Below, one piece after another: positions 24,672-32,687 of a stretch of DNA of 64,000 bases (position 1 is the first letter of the stretch; each line of letters opens with the position of its first letter). Below the pieces are notes generated by a model. It saw only the letters and a program-made list of their open reading frames with translations, had not been told where the DNA came from and ran no database searches. The stretch is from an uncultured Alistipes sp. (GTDB lineage Bacteria > Bacteroidota > Bacteroidia > Bacteroidales > Rikenellaceae), in assembly GCF_963931675.1 (NCBI RefSeq), contig NZ_OZ007039.1:2827806-2891805 (forward strand), in the 5' to 3' direction. A program made the translations under genes and the position numbers.

Positions 24672-25538
24672 ATGTCAGGTAACAAAAATAAAAAGATTGC
24701 ATTCAACTACTTCGGTGGAAAGTTTACATGGACCGAATACCTCTATGCGAACTTTCCCGTGGGTTTTACGCATTTGATCGATCTGTTCGCCGGGTCGATG
24801 GTAGTGTCGCTAAACTATCACGGGAATGTGATTCGCACGGCAAACGAGATCAACGGCGAAATCACCAATTTCTTCACGCAGCTTCGAGATCACGAAGAGG
24901 AACTCGTCAGGGCCTTGCGGCTGACCCCTTACTCGGAAGTAGAGTTTGACAATAGTTGGGTGGCAGAAGATGCAGAGATCTCCGATTTGGAAAAGGCTCG
25001 TCGATTCTACGTTCGCGTGCGGCAATCCTTCTTCGGACTGGGTGCGCAGCGTCAAAAGAAAGGCTGGCACATGGCGAAACAGCAGGTCCGGGCACAGGCT
25101 GGCGAGGGCGTGTCCCGCTGGAAAAATGCCGTCGAAAAATTGCATGAAGTAGCTGCAGAGATTCGCAACAATTTCCAAATTATGAACTGCGACTACATGA
25201 CCGCGATTGATCGAATTGACTTCCCAGGGGCCTTCTTCTACTGCGATCCTCCGTATCCGCAAGAGTGTCGGAACTCTCGAAATGATTACCGCTATGAATT
25301 TTCGGTGGAAGATCATGAGCGCTTGGCGGATCGACTTCACCACATTGATGGGCTGGCTATGGTCAGCAGCTACGACTGCAATCTCACCAATCGATTGTAT
25401 GCCGACTGGTACAAAGTCAAGTTTCCGTTCAAGAGGACCAATATCCGGAGCGGCATTGTAAACGGATCGGGTACTCTGATGCAGGAGTGCATTTGGATGA
25501 ATTACGAGCCGCAAGCACAGACTCTGAAACTCTTTTGA
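24672..25538 (+). CDS. D12-class DNA adenine N6-methyltransferase (Dam-like)
   Basis: A 288-residue SAM-dependent methyltransferase. Motif X/I region FNYFGGKFTW plus LIDLFAGSM, and catalytic motif IV YCDPPYPQE (about residue 190) mark the D12/DpnIIA-Dam class; GATC is the common target but the specificity cannot be read here. The ATG at 24672 is preferred to TTG at 24666. It sits in tandem with a C5-cytosine methyltransferase with no restriction gene nearby, so it is likely a protective phage modification enzyme. Confidence 0.88.
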   Translation: MSGNKNKKIAFNYFGGKFTWTEYLYANFPVGFTHLIDLFAGSMVVSLNYHGNVIRTANEINGEITNFFTQLRDHEEELVRALRLTPYSEVEFDNSWVAEDAEISDLEKARRFYVRVRQSFFGLGAQRQKKGWHMAKQQVRAQAGEGVSRWKNAVEKLHEVAAEIRNNFQIMNCDYMTAIDRIDFPGAFFYCDPPYPQECRNSRNDYRYEFSVEDHERLADRLHHIDGLAMVSSYDCNLTNRLYADWYKVKFPFKRTNIRSGIVNGSGTLMQECIWMNYEPQAQTLKLF

Positions 25539-25539
25539 T

Positions 25540-27039
25540 ATGGCAGCCGAACTCCTCTACATCGACCTGTTCTGCGGGGCCGGAGGTACCTCGACGGGTA
25601 TCGAACGTGCTCGCCTCAATGAGCGGAAGTGCGCCCGGGTGATTGCCTGCGTGAACCACGACGCGAACGCGATTCTGTCGCACGCGGCCAACCATCCGCA
25701 CACCCGACACTTCACCGAGGACATCCGCACGCTCGACCTCGGTCCCCTGAAGGCGCACACGACCGCCGAGCGCATGAAGAACCCCGACGCGAAGGTCGTG
25801 CTATGGGCGTCGCTCGAATGCACGAACCACTCACGGGCCAAAGGCGGCATGTCGCGCGATGCCGACAGCCGGACGCTGGCCGAGCATTTGTTCCGCTACA
25901 TCGAGGTGCTGCGGCCCGACTATATTCAGATCGAGAACGTCGTCGAGTTCATGGAGTGGGGCCCGCTGCGGGTGAAGGTTGTTCGCGATCCGGAGACCGG
26001 TGCCGAGAGCTGCCCGCTCGACATCAAGCACGACCGCAAGCGGAAACAGACGACGGTCGCTCCCGTCTGGATCCCGGATCCCGAACGGAAGGGAACCCTC
26101 TACCGCAAATGGGTAGAGGAGGTATGTGCCCGCGGCTATCGGTTCGACCATCGCGTCCTGAACTCGGCCGACTTCGGCGCCTACACCTCGCGGGTCCGCT
26201 ACTTCGGGCTATTCGCCCGGGTCGGCCTGCCGATGGTGTGGCCCCAGCCGACACACGCTCGGAAACCGACGGCCGATCTGTTCGGAGGCTCGCTGAAACC
26301 TTGGCGTGCCGTGCGCGACGTACTGGATTTCGACGACCGGGGCGAGTCGATCTTCACGCGCCGCAAGCCGCTCGTCGATGCCACGCTCGACCGGATCCAC
26401 GCCGGGCTGGTGAAGTTCGTGGCCGGAGGTCAGGACGCCTTCCTCGTGAAGTGGAACTCGGTGAACGGAAAGACCGGGAAATACATCGCCCCGGATCTCG
26501 ATGCCCCGTGCCCGACGGTCGCCACGCAGAACCGCCTCGGCGTGGCCCGCGTAAACTTCCTGTCGAAGCAGTTCGGCGGAGATCCGCAGAGCAAGAACAT
26601 CGGCGTCGACGGTCCGGCCGGGACTCTGACGACGGTCGACCATCACGCCTTTGTCTCGGCCTACTACGGCAACGGTTACAACTCGTCGATCGACAGCCCG
26701 GCGCCGACCCTCACGACGAAGGATCGCTTCCAGGTGGTGCGGCCGTTCTTTGAAGGTCACTGTATTGCCTGGGCGGTCCGCGCGGATGACACCCCGGCGA
26801 TGCGGCGCATCAAGGAGTTCTGCGCGCTGTACGGTATTGTCGACGTGACGATGCGGATGCTGCGGATCTCCGAGATGAAGCGCATCCAGGGATTCGGTGA
26901 CGACTACGTGCTGGTCGGCACCCAGGAGGAACAGAAGAAGTACCTCGGCAACGCCGTGGTGACGCAGGTAGCTACGGCGATGTGCGAGGCGCTGGCCAGA
27001 GCCCTTTCGGAACAGACGGCGGGGCGGGTCGCATCATAA
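25540..27039 (+). CDS. C5 cytosine DNA methyltransferase with atypical motif IV
   Basis: A 499-residue protein. Motif I DLFCGAGGTSTG (residues 9-20) and motif VI IENVVEF are clear; SADFGAYTSRVRYFGLFAR matches the motif VII-VIII region and GNAVVTQVA motif X. The catalytic motif IV, normally PCQ, reads SLECTNHSRAKGG, with the nucleophile presumably in the Cys of ECT. The target-recognition region spans about 290-420. It begins 1 base after the Dam-like gene. Unpaired with a nuclease; probably protects phage DNA from host restriction. Confidence 0.87.
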   Translation: MAAELLYIDLFCGAGGTSTGIERARLNERKCARVIACVNHDANAILSHAANHPHTRHFTEDIRTLDLGPLKAHTTAERMKNPDAKVVLWASLECTNHSRAKGGMSRDADSRTLAEHLFRYIEVLRPDYIQIENVVEFMEWGPLRVKVVRDPETGAESCPLDIKHDRKRKQTTVAPVWIPDPERKGTLYRKWVEEVCARGYRFDHRVLNSADFGAYTSRVRYFGLFARVGLPMVWPQPTHARKPTADLFGGSLKPWRAVRDVLDFDDRGESIFTRRKPLVDATLDRIHAGLVKFVAGGQDAFLVKWNSVNGKTGKYIAPDLDAPCPTVATQNRLGVARVNFLSKQFGGDPQSKNIGVDGPAGTLTTVDHHAFVSAYYGNGYNSSIDSPAPTLTTKDRFQVVRPFFEGHCIAWAVRADDTPAMRRIKEFCALYGIVDVTMRMLRISEMKRIQGFGDDYVLVGTQEEQKKYLGNAVVTQVATAMCEALARALSEQTAGRVAS

Positions 27040-27058
27040 AAACCAAAAATCGAGGAAT

Positions 27059-27151
27059 ATGAAAATACTTTACCTGCCGCTCAAAAAGGAGTGGTATGAA
27101 ATGATCGAGCGGGGCGAAAAGCTACCGCCGAGGAGACTGAGAATTTCTTAA
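27059..27151 (+). pseudogene. Remnant of an ASCH/DUF3850-type protein
   Basis: The 30-residue frame begins MKILYLPLKKEWYEMIERGE and K, matching the N-terminus of small phage ASCH-domain proteins (LxLKKEWYEMIxxGEK), which then normally continue TEEYRE. Here the frame runs into LPPRRLRIS and stops. A downstream shift would give AEETENFLKR, hinting at an insertion of about five bases plus loss of the rest. Intact relatives are around 100 residues or more. Confidence 0.55.
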
Positions 27152-27163
27152 AAAGATAGGAAA

Positions 27164-27385
27164 ATGAAAAATGTTATAACACACGGATCAAAGTATGGTA
27201 AATCCATATACAGCCGTAAATGTTCGCGATGCGGATGCGTGTTTGAATTTGATAGGGGAGATATTGATAAAGTTTTTTATGACCATCGAGATGGATGCAC
27301 TTATTGGTATATTGAATGTCCCGAGTGTGGTGATAAAACGGGATTCCCCGAAATAAAACCGATAAGAGTTGAATTGGTAGAATAG
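27164..27385 (+). CDS. Zinc-ribbon phage protein (73 residues)
   Basis: Two CxxC knuckles, RKCSRCGC (about 18-25) and IECPECGDK (about 50-58), suggest a single structural zinc ribbon. The rest is short beta strands. AT-rich compared with the methyltransferase genes, which hints at a separate origin. Nucleic-acid binding is likely for such ribbons but no partner can be named. Confidence 0.65.
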   Translation: MKNVITHGSKYGKSIYSRKCSRCGCVFEFDRGDIDKVFYDHRDGCTYWYIECPECGDKTGFPEIKPIRVELVE

Positions 27386-27414
27386 CGAGATTCTCGCAAA
27401 ACCTCTAAATAATT

Positions 27415-27747
27415 ATGAAAACGATAAAAGAAATAGCCATTGAGAAGATACCTGACGCTTTCGACCCCGATGAAATACTTCCAGCAAGAGAAGGCCATTT
27501 GGTGAATATTGAAAGGAGAGGATTCATTGAAGGAGCTGCTTTCGTGAAGCAAGACCTAACACGCTGGCACGACCCGGAGGAGTTTCCGGAGACGGACGTC
27601 GAGGTGCTGGTAAAAATAGACACGCTGCGCAACAAATACGACATTATGAAGCATAACCAGCACGGATGGTGGCAGAAGGCCCCGGGCGGCGGATGGTGTG
27701 CGCCAAAGTACAAGCCGATCGGATGGCGGCATATTCACGAACTATAA
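27415..27747 (+). CDS. DUF551-domain phage protein
   Basis: A 110-residue protein whose C-terminal part has the DUF551 pattern: RWHDPEEFPETDVEVLVKID and the ending PIGWRHIHEL. The N-terminal 45 residues (IAIEKIPDAFDPDEILPARE) form an acidic helical extension. DUF551 proteins are frequent in tailed phages and have no known function. It stands among other small accessory genes between the methyltransferases and the late regulators. Confidence 0.75.
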   Translation: MKTIKEIAIEKIPDAFDPDEILPAREGHLVNIERRGFIEGAAFVKQDLTRWHDPEEFPETDVEVLVKIDTLRNKYDIMKHNQHGWWQKAPGGGWCAPKYKPIGWRHIHEL

Positions 27748-27758
27748 CAGCGTACGAT

Positions 27759-27902
27759 ATGGAAACGTGCGATGAATGCGCAAACTATGAATGCGACAAC
27801 TTTGATGGGGTAGGATGGTGTAATCTTAACAAGGCTATGGTGCTACACGATGATCCTGCCTGCAAAGAATTTCGGGTGTCGGCGAACGTGGATAGTCGGT
27901 AA
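27759..27902 (+). CDS. Cys-rich small phage protein (47 residues)
   Basis: METCDECANYECDNFDGVGW, then NLNKAMVLHDDPACKEF: five or six Cys in a short chain, consistent with a zinc- or disulfide-stabilised mini-domain. It starts 11 bases after the DUF551 stop. Function unknown. Confidence 0.55.
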   Translation: METCDECANYECDNFDGVGWCNLNKAMVLHDDPACKEFRVSANVDSR

Positions 27903-27977
27903 AATAAGAAAAAGAGGCAACCCCGAAGGATCACCCCTGCTCAAAACAAAGATAGTGATTTATTTCGGGTTTGCAAC

Positions 27978-28265
27978 ATGACGAAGCGAGAACTTATCGA
28001 CAACATCGCAAGGGACGGGCTGGTCGAACGGCTGGTGGCGAACGTATGCCACCGCCGCCATCGCTCCCTCCCGGACCTCGTGCAGATGGTCTACGAGGTC
28101 CTGCTCAACTACGACGAAGAGAAGCTGATGCGCATCCACCGAAGGGGTGCGATCAACTTTTTTATTGTACGGATTATCGAGAATTTATATTTCTCACGGA
28201 CGAGTCCCTATTATCGGCAGATTCGGAGATTCGCCCAGCATAGCGACATCTTGAAAGATGAATAA
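27978..28265 (+). CDS. Sigma-70 region 2-like phage protein
   Basis: A 95-residue protein. The pattern LPDLVQMVYEVLLNYDEEKL followed by RRGAINFFIVRIIENLYFSR resembles the core-binding helices of sigma region 2, without the region 4 that normally follows. The next gene, overlapping by 8 bases, supplies a region 4-like HTH, so the pair may be a split ECF-type sigma factor acting on the late promoters. It stands directly upstream of the packaging genes, where late activators are usually encoded. Proposed from sequence pattern only. Confidence 0.6.
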   Translation: MTKRELIDNIARDGLVERLVANVCHRRHRSLPDLVQMVYEVLLNYDEEKLMRIHRRGAINFFIVRIIENLYFSRTSPYYRQIRRFAQHSDILKDE

Positions 28266-28521
28266 CGATCGCCACATTCGGCTGCGGCTCCTCGATGAGG
28301 AGTACACGGCCAGCAAGGGAGTGTTCGACGATGACGACGCCCGCGTACGCCGTTGCAAGGCGGCGCTCCGAAGGTTGTCAGACTCCGACCGCCGTCTCTT
28401 CATCCTGTATGCCGACACGGGAAGTGTCCGCAAGCTGTCGCAGACTCTCGGTGTCAGCAAGTCGACGGTGCAGAACCGAGTATCCGAAATTCGTCGCAAA
28501 CTTAAAAAGAGCATGAAATGA
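28258..28521 (+). CDS. Sigma-70 region 4-like HTH phage protein
   Basis: An 87-residue protein. LSDSDRRLFILYADTGSVRK followed by LSQTLGVSKSTVQNRVSEIR matches the helix-turn-helix of sigma region 4: an acidic/leucine lead-in, the LxxFxxYxDTGS turn and the STVQNRV recognition helix. It overlaps the region 2-like gene by 8 bases and the next membrane protein by 4. Probable late-gene transcription factor, alone or paired with its neighbour. Confidence 0.72.
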   Translation: MNNDRHIRLRLLDEEYTASKGVFDDDDARVRRCKAALRRLSDSDRRLFILYADTGSVRKLSQTLGVSKSTVQNRVSEIRRKLKKSMK

Positions 28522-28859
28522 GACCATATTTTGACCTTCTCCTCCTCGCCGTTGTCATCGTCTATATCATCGACGTCAGCGGCGTAATGGAAAGTATCAA
28601 GGGCACATTATCCCGATGGCTCGGCGCCAAGGTATCCAGGATTCGCCGCCCTTTCGACTGTTCGCTCTGCATGATCTGGTGGGCGGGCATCATCTACATC
28701 ATCGCCGTCGGAGAATTCTCGCTGCCCACTCTCTCGTGGGTGGCGGTTCTGTCGGCCATGTCGACCCGCATCCATCGGGCCATCCAGTTCCTGCAGGATG
28801 CGGCCGACGCATTCTTTGATTTCCTCACCTCCAAAATAAACGGTCATGGCAACGAATAA
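28518..28859 (+). CDS. Phage membrane protein with FDCSLC motif
   Basis: A 113-residue protein with two hydrophobic stretches (about 5-20 and 50-66) and the pattern PFDCSLCMIWWAGI between charged loops. Small integral membrane proteins with a CxxC next to a helix precede terminase in several Bacteroidales prophages; a packaging or lysis-accessory role has not been shown. It overlaps the small terminase gene by 14 bases. Confidence 0.65.
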   Translation: MRPYFDLLLLAVVIVYIIDVSGVMESIKGTLSRWLGAKVSRIRRPFDCSLCMIWWAGIIYIIAVGEFSLPTLSWVAVLSAMSTRIHRAIQFLQDAADAFFDFLTSKINGHGNE

Positions 28860-29226
28860 GAATCTGCGAGACATATCGAAGCTACCGCCGGAGGAGCATC
28901 GCAGGCTTTCCAGCAAGGGAGGCAAGGCGTCACAGAAGGCACTGCGCGAGTTGAAGACCATGCGCGAGTATGCCCGGGAGCTCGCAGCCATGAAGACGAC
29001 GATCGTCAACCAGGACGGCACCGAGCAGGAGGTTCCCTACCTGGCTGCCGTAGTGGCCTCGCAGTACAAGCAGGCCATCGACAAGTCAGACACCCGGGCA
29101 GCGGAGTTCATCGCAACGCTCCTCGACGAGTTGAAGCAGGCGCAAGTCATTGCCCCGAGCTTTGTGATTCAGGTCGGGGATGCCAAGCTGGCCGAGGAGC
29201 TGGCGAAGGCCGTAAAGGACAAATGA
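28846..29226 (+). CDS. Probable terminase small subunit
   Basis: A 126-residue protein starting MATNKNLRDISKLPPEEHRR, with a basic SSKGGKASQKALRELKTMRE opening followed by helices (KQAIDKSDTRAAEFIATLLD). Such a helical protein directly upstream of the large terminase is normally the DNA-recognition subunit; KGGKAS resembles the phage DUF5681-like terS opening. It ends 1 base before terL. Confidence 0.72.
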   Translation: MATNKNLRDISKLPPEEHRRLSSKGGKASQKALRELKTMREYARELAAMKTTIVNQDGTEQEVPYLAAVVASQYKQAIDKSDTRAAEFIATLLDELKQAQVIAPSFVIQVGDAKLAEELAKAVKDK

Positions 29227-29227
29227 C

Positions 29228-30430
29228 ATGATCACGGAAGCGACATTCTCCCGCAACTTCCGCGAGAAGTTGCTCCCGGCGTGGAACCTTCACCCCCGCT
29301 ACCTGGATTCGTGCGGAGGTGCCCGATCGGGGAAGACATACTCGATTCTGCAGATGTTCGTATTGAAGGCCTTGGCCGAGGCCGCCGACGGAAGCCCGGC
29401 GAAGATCACATCCGTGGTATCGGAGACTCTTCCCCACCTGAAGCGAGGCGCCATCCGTGACTTCAAGAGCATCATGCAGAGCTGGGAGATATGGAATGAC
29501 CGCCAGTGGAACCGCACCGACAACATATTTACCTTTTCCAACGGCGGCATGATAGAGTTCTTCTCGGCGGACAGCCCCGGCAAGGTTCACGGCCCGGCCC
29601 GCGACCGGCTCTTCATCAACGAGGCACAGAACGTTGACTACGAAACCGCCCGGCAACTCTTCATCCGAACCCGGGACCGCATCATCATCGACTACAACCC
29701 CGTGCGGGAGTTCTGGGTGCACGAACACATCCAGGGACGGCCCGAGTGCGTGTCGATTCATTCGACGTACAAGGACAACGATTTTTTGACTCCCGAGCAG
29801 GTAGCCGAGATCGAGAGCAACAAGGGATCGGGCAACTGGTGGCGGGTGTACGGTGAGGGCAAGATCGGGCAGGCCGAAGGCGTGATCTTCGACTTCACGC
29901 AGATCGATGCCATGCCCGAGTCGTCGGATATGGTCGAGACATACGGCATCGACTTCGGATTCACCAACGACCCGACGGTGATTGTCCACGTCAAGGTGCA
30001 CACCGGGCGAAAGGAGATCTACGTCGACCAGCTCGAATACCGAACCGGAATGCTCAACCGGGACATCATCCGCACGCTCGATGCGTACAAGGTGCCGAAG
30101 CGGACGATCCCTATCTTCGCGGATGCTGCAGAGCCCAAGAGCATCGCCGAGATTGCGCAGGCCGGATTCAACTGCAAGCCGAGCTACAAGGCGACACGCA
30201 AGGCCGAGCAGATCGCCTTCATGCAGCAGTATAAAATGTTCATCACGAAGCGGAGCGTCGAGGGCATCAAGGAGGCCCGCAACTACTGCTGGGCGAAAGA
30301 CAAGGACGGCCGCCCGCTGAACGAGCCGCAGGCATTCGCCGACCACTTCATGGATGCGATGCGATACGCTGCCTATTCACCCTTTGCCGACTTCCGCAAG
30401 TCGGGACACTACAAGATCATCAACAGATAG
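29228..30430 (+). CDS. Terminase large subunit
   Basis: ATP-driven packaging motor and nuclease, 400 residues. Walker A CGGARSGKTYS is at about 29-39 and Walker B LFINEAQN near residue 130. The C-terminal RNase H-fold nuclease shows GIDFGFTNDPT, IFADAAEPKSI and DHFMDAMRYA, providing the acidic residues. The order and motifs fit the Terminase_3/PBSX-type family. The start 1 base after the small subunit and the clean motif set leave little doubt. Confidence 0.94.
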   Translation: MITEATFSRNFREKLLPAWNLHPRYLDSCGGARSGKTYSILQMFVLKALAEAADGSPAKITSVVSETLPHLKRGAIRDFKSIMQSWEIWNDRQWNRTDNIFTFSNGGMIEFFSADSPGKVHGPARDRLFINEAQNVDYETARQLFIRTRDRIIIDYNPVREFWVHEHIQGRPECVSIHSTYKDNDFLTPEQVAEIESNKGSGNWWRVYGEGKIGQAEGVIFDFTQIDAMPESSDMVETYGIDFGFTNDPTVIVHVKVHTGRKEIYVDQLEYRTGMLNRDIIRTLDAYKVPKRTIPIFADAAEPKSIAEIAQAGFNCKPSYKATRKAEQIAFMQQYKMFITKRSVEGIKEARNYCWAKDKDGRPLNEPQAFADHFMDAMRYAAYSPFADFRKSGHYKIINR

Positions 30431-30436
30431 CAGACT

Positions 30437-31066
30437 ATGATAACCAACTACAACAGCCTCACGGTAGGCAAGTATGAGGCCCTGCTTCGAGCACGGGCCG
30501 ACCACGAAGGCGACACGAACGAATTGAACCTTCACGTGCTGTCGATTCTCTCGGACATGACCGTCGACCAGCTCCTCGATCTGAAGGTCCCGGAGTTCCG
30601 GGCCATGATGGACCGGGCGGGATTCCTTTGCACGGCACCCCGGCCGTCGGATGTCGCCCGGCAGTACCGGTTCGGGAATCTGACTCTCGTGCCCGTGACC
30701 GACATCCGGAAAATGGTGGCGGCTCAGTACATCGACTTTCAGAATTTCTCAAACGCCGGTGAGGGCCGACAGGCGGAACTGCTCTCCTGCTTCCTCGTGC
30801 CGAAAGGCATGAAGTATAACGACGGCTACGACATCCTCGAAGTGCAGCAGGCGATCCGGGATTTCATGCCCGTGACGGCTGCTTTGGGCTTGCTTGCTTT
30901 TTTTTTGAGAAGATTGCATCGCTCAACAATCAATACCCTGCGCTCTTCGGCAAAGAAGATGCCGAAGAACCCGCAGACGGAGGAGACGATCAAGGCGACG
31001 AACCGGTTGATCAGTTCTCTGCAAAGTGGGGCTGGATTGCCAATGTCGATGCCGTTTCTGAATTGA
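30437..31066 (+). CDS. Tail assembly chaperone, zero-frame product
   Basis: A 209-residue frame. The N-terminal domain (about 1-150) has the look of a phage tail assembly chaperone (LSDMTVDQLLDLKVPEFRAM; ILEVQQAIRDFMPVTAALGL). After a nine-T run at 30898-30906 the zero frame becomes basic and low-complexity (RRLHRSTINTLRSS), unlike a folded domain. The -1 frame after the run encodes a better C-terminal domain. This short product is the G-like form; the extended form is listed separately. Confidence 0.7.
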   Translation: MITNYNSLTVGKYEALLRARADHEGDTNELNLHVLSILSDMTVDQLLDLKVPEFRAMMDRAGFLCTAPRPSDVARQYRFGNLTLVPVTDIRKMVAAQYIDFQNFSNAGEGRQAELLSCFLVPKGMKYNDGYDILEVQQAIRDFMPVTAALGLLAFFLRRLHRSTINTLRSSAKKMPKNPQTEETIKATNRLISSLQSGAGLPMSMPFLN

Positions 31067-31191
31067 TGCGCACGCCGTGGTCCGAGGTATGGGAAATGCC
31101 GGTCATTGAATTTCTCAACATGCTGGCATACCGCCGAGACAAAATCGAACAGAAGAAAAAAGAACATCAGGAATGGATTCGAACACATTGA
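30437..31191 (+). CDS. Tail assembly chaperone, -1 frameshift product
   Basis: Slipping back one base at 30901-30907 joins 157 zero-frame codons to 94 codons ending at TGA 31189-31191, about 251 residues. The added part starts EKIASLNNQYPALFGKEDAE, is acidic, then carries KWGWIANVDAVSELMRTPWS and ends in a Lys/Glu helix, as in the T-extension of tail chaperones that load the tape measure protein. If the T-run is a sequencing error, the long form would be the only product. Confidence 0.68.
30901..30907 (+). promoter_or_regulatory. Programmed -1 frameshift site
   Basis: T TTT TTG in the zero frame, the last seven bases of the T-run plus G, is a canonical X XXY YYZ slippery heptamer allowing both P- and A-site tRNAs to re-pair after a one-base slip. 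It separates the two chaperone frames exactly where the protein-like signal changes frame. Confidence 0.68.
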
Positions 31192-31676
31192 TCAGTTTCT
31201 CGAACCTCGCTGCCGTGCTGGCGAAATACGGCGAGGCCGTATGCGAGGCATATCGCAAGGAGCTGCGCGATATGGGCAAGGACGCATCGGGACTGCTGTC
31301 GAAGAGCGTCCGGTATATGGTCAACCGGGGCGGCACCACCTACGCCGTGGATCTGTCGTTGCAGGACTACTGGTATTATGTCGAGTATGGCCGTCGCCCG
31401 TTGAGCCGGTTTCCGCCGCTGGACAAGATTCTGCAATGGATCAAAGTCAAGCCTGTAATTCCCCGTCCGATGGACAACGGCAAGTTGCCGACGGAGAAGC
31501 AGCTCGCCTTCCTGATCGGGCGAAAGATTGCCATGGAAGGCATCAAGCCCACACCGGCACTCGACACGGCCGTGGGGCTGGCCTATGACCAGTTCATCGA
31601 AGAGATAGGCAAAGCTATCACCGCCGACCTGTCCGACGCCGTGGATGGGGCTCTCGACAGCCTCGTGACGCGATGA
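31173..31676 (+). CDS. HK97 gp10-like neck/tail-completion protein
   Basis: A 167-residue protein. The central DYWYYVEYGRRPLSRFPPLD is the hallmark of gp10-like head-tail joining proteins, which sit in the neck where the tail docks on the portal ring. The N-terminal helix (LISFSNLAAVLAKYGEAVCE) and C-terminal helices complete the fold. It overlaps the end of the frameshifted chaperone frame by 19 bases, another sign that the long frame is translated. Confidence 0.72.
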   Translation: MDSNTLISFSNLAAVLAKYGEAVCEAYRKELRDMGKDASGLLSKSVRYMVNRGGTTYAVDLSLQDYWYYVEYGRRPLSRFPPLDKILQWIKVKPVIPRPMDNGKLPTEKQLAFLIGRKIAMEGIKPTPALDTAVGLAYDQFIEEIGKAITADLSDAVDGALDSLVTR

Positions 31677-31724
31677 GCGCGGACGGAATACGAAGATTTT
31701 ATATTTCCCCTAAAATACACAAGT

Positions 31725-32687
31725 ATGGCAACACCTATATGGAAGGGATACACCGTGAGTCAGCAGACCGAAGACGATTCGCTGTCTTATATCATCAAGT
31801 GTGACGGGGCCACGATCTACACCGGAAAGGCATACAAGCGCCCGGGGGCTTCCGATATATCGTTCAACATCGGAGACGTATGCGCTCCTTTCTTGTCTTC
31901 GAACGCCAAAATAGCGACGGCTACCACGGGCTTTATGGCATCTTCCGAAATGCAGCGGACATTTGTCGTAGAGGATTTGTCCGGGACCGCTCTTGCGACC
32001 GTAGATTTCTCCAACGATTGGAGTTGCAAAGGTGCCACCCCAAACTTCGCATCGGACCCGGTACAGCGTAAAATTGACCCAAGGCAGCTTCTGCTCGCTT
32101 CGATGTATGAGGCATCCAAGGTGATTGCGCAGACGGAAGGATCGTCGCCTCAGACGCAAACACTCTACGATGGAGATCCCGCATCGGGTGTGGCCTGCGT
32201 GGACAGCCTTTCAGGAGCGACATCCGTCACGATATCCGCGAACACGACGGGTGGATCTTCGACGATGACATACGATGTAGTGAAGCCGTGCGCCAGATAC
32301 GTCCTCTACTATGTCAACGCCTTCGGGGGATGGGATTCGCTTCTGACGGCAGGGAACGACAAGCGGGTCGACAACTACACCAGATCGACGTACAAGAAGG
32401 TTTACTCGCCTTCAGATCTTTCCGACCGCGGTACGGTGAATTACCGCAACGATATAAATCGGACTATATCGCTCGTTACCGACTGGCTTACCGACGAGGA
32501 ATCGGCGCGGATGCACCATCTGTTCGGGTCTACGAATGTCCTGCTGCATGACTTGGTGGATAACATTATCCGTCCGGTTACGCTTACGGCTACTTCGTGG
32601 ACCGAGAAGACCTTCCGAAACAACGGCGCCAAGCTCGTGAATTATCAGATCGATGTAACTATCGCGCAGGATTTCGTGAGATTATGA
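31725..32687 (+). CDS. Phage tail structural protein (320 residues)
   Basis: Begins MATPIWKGYTVSQQTEDDSL. Beta-rich with a conserved-looking ARYVLYYVNAFGGWDSLL segment and a C-terminal domain ending INYQIDVTIAQDF-like strands. In Bacteroidales prophages a protein of this type precedes the large baseplate gene; distal tail or baseplate hub is probable, but no named domain is visible. It overlaps the following gene as ATGA. Confidence 0.62.
   Translation: MATPIWKGYTVSQQTEDDSLSYIIKCDGATIYTGKAYKRPGASDISFNIGDVCAPFLSSNAKIATATTGFMASSEMQRTFVVEDLSGTALATVDFSNDWSCKGATPNFASDPVQRKIDPRQLLLASMYEASKVIAQTEGSSPQTQTLYDGDPASGVACVDSLSGATSVTISANTTGGSSTMTYDVVKPCARYVLYYVNAFGGWDSLLTAGNDKRVDNYTRSTYKKVYSPSDLSDRGTVNYRNDINRTISLVTDWLTDEESARMHHLFGSTNVLLHDLVDNIIRPVTLTATSWTEKTFRNNGAKLVNYQIDVTIAQDFVRL

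Noticed and set aside
30437..31066. Chaperone gene as a simple 209-residue protein
   Set aside because: The zero frame after the T-run is basic and low in complexity whereas the -1 frame looks like protein, so a shift is the better explanation.
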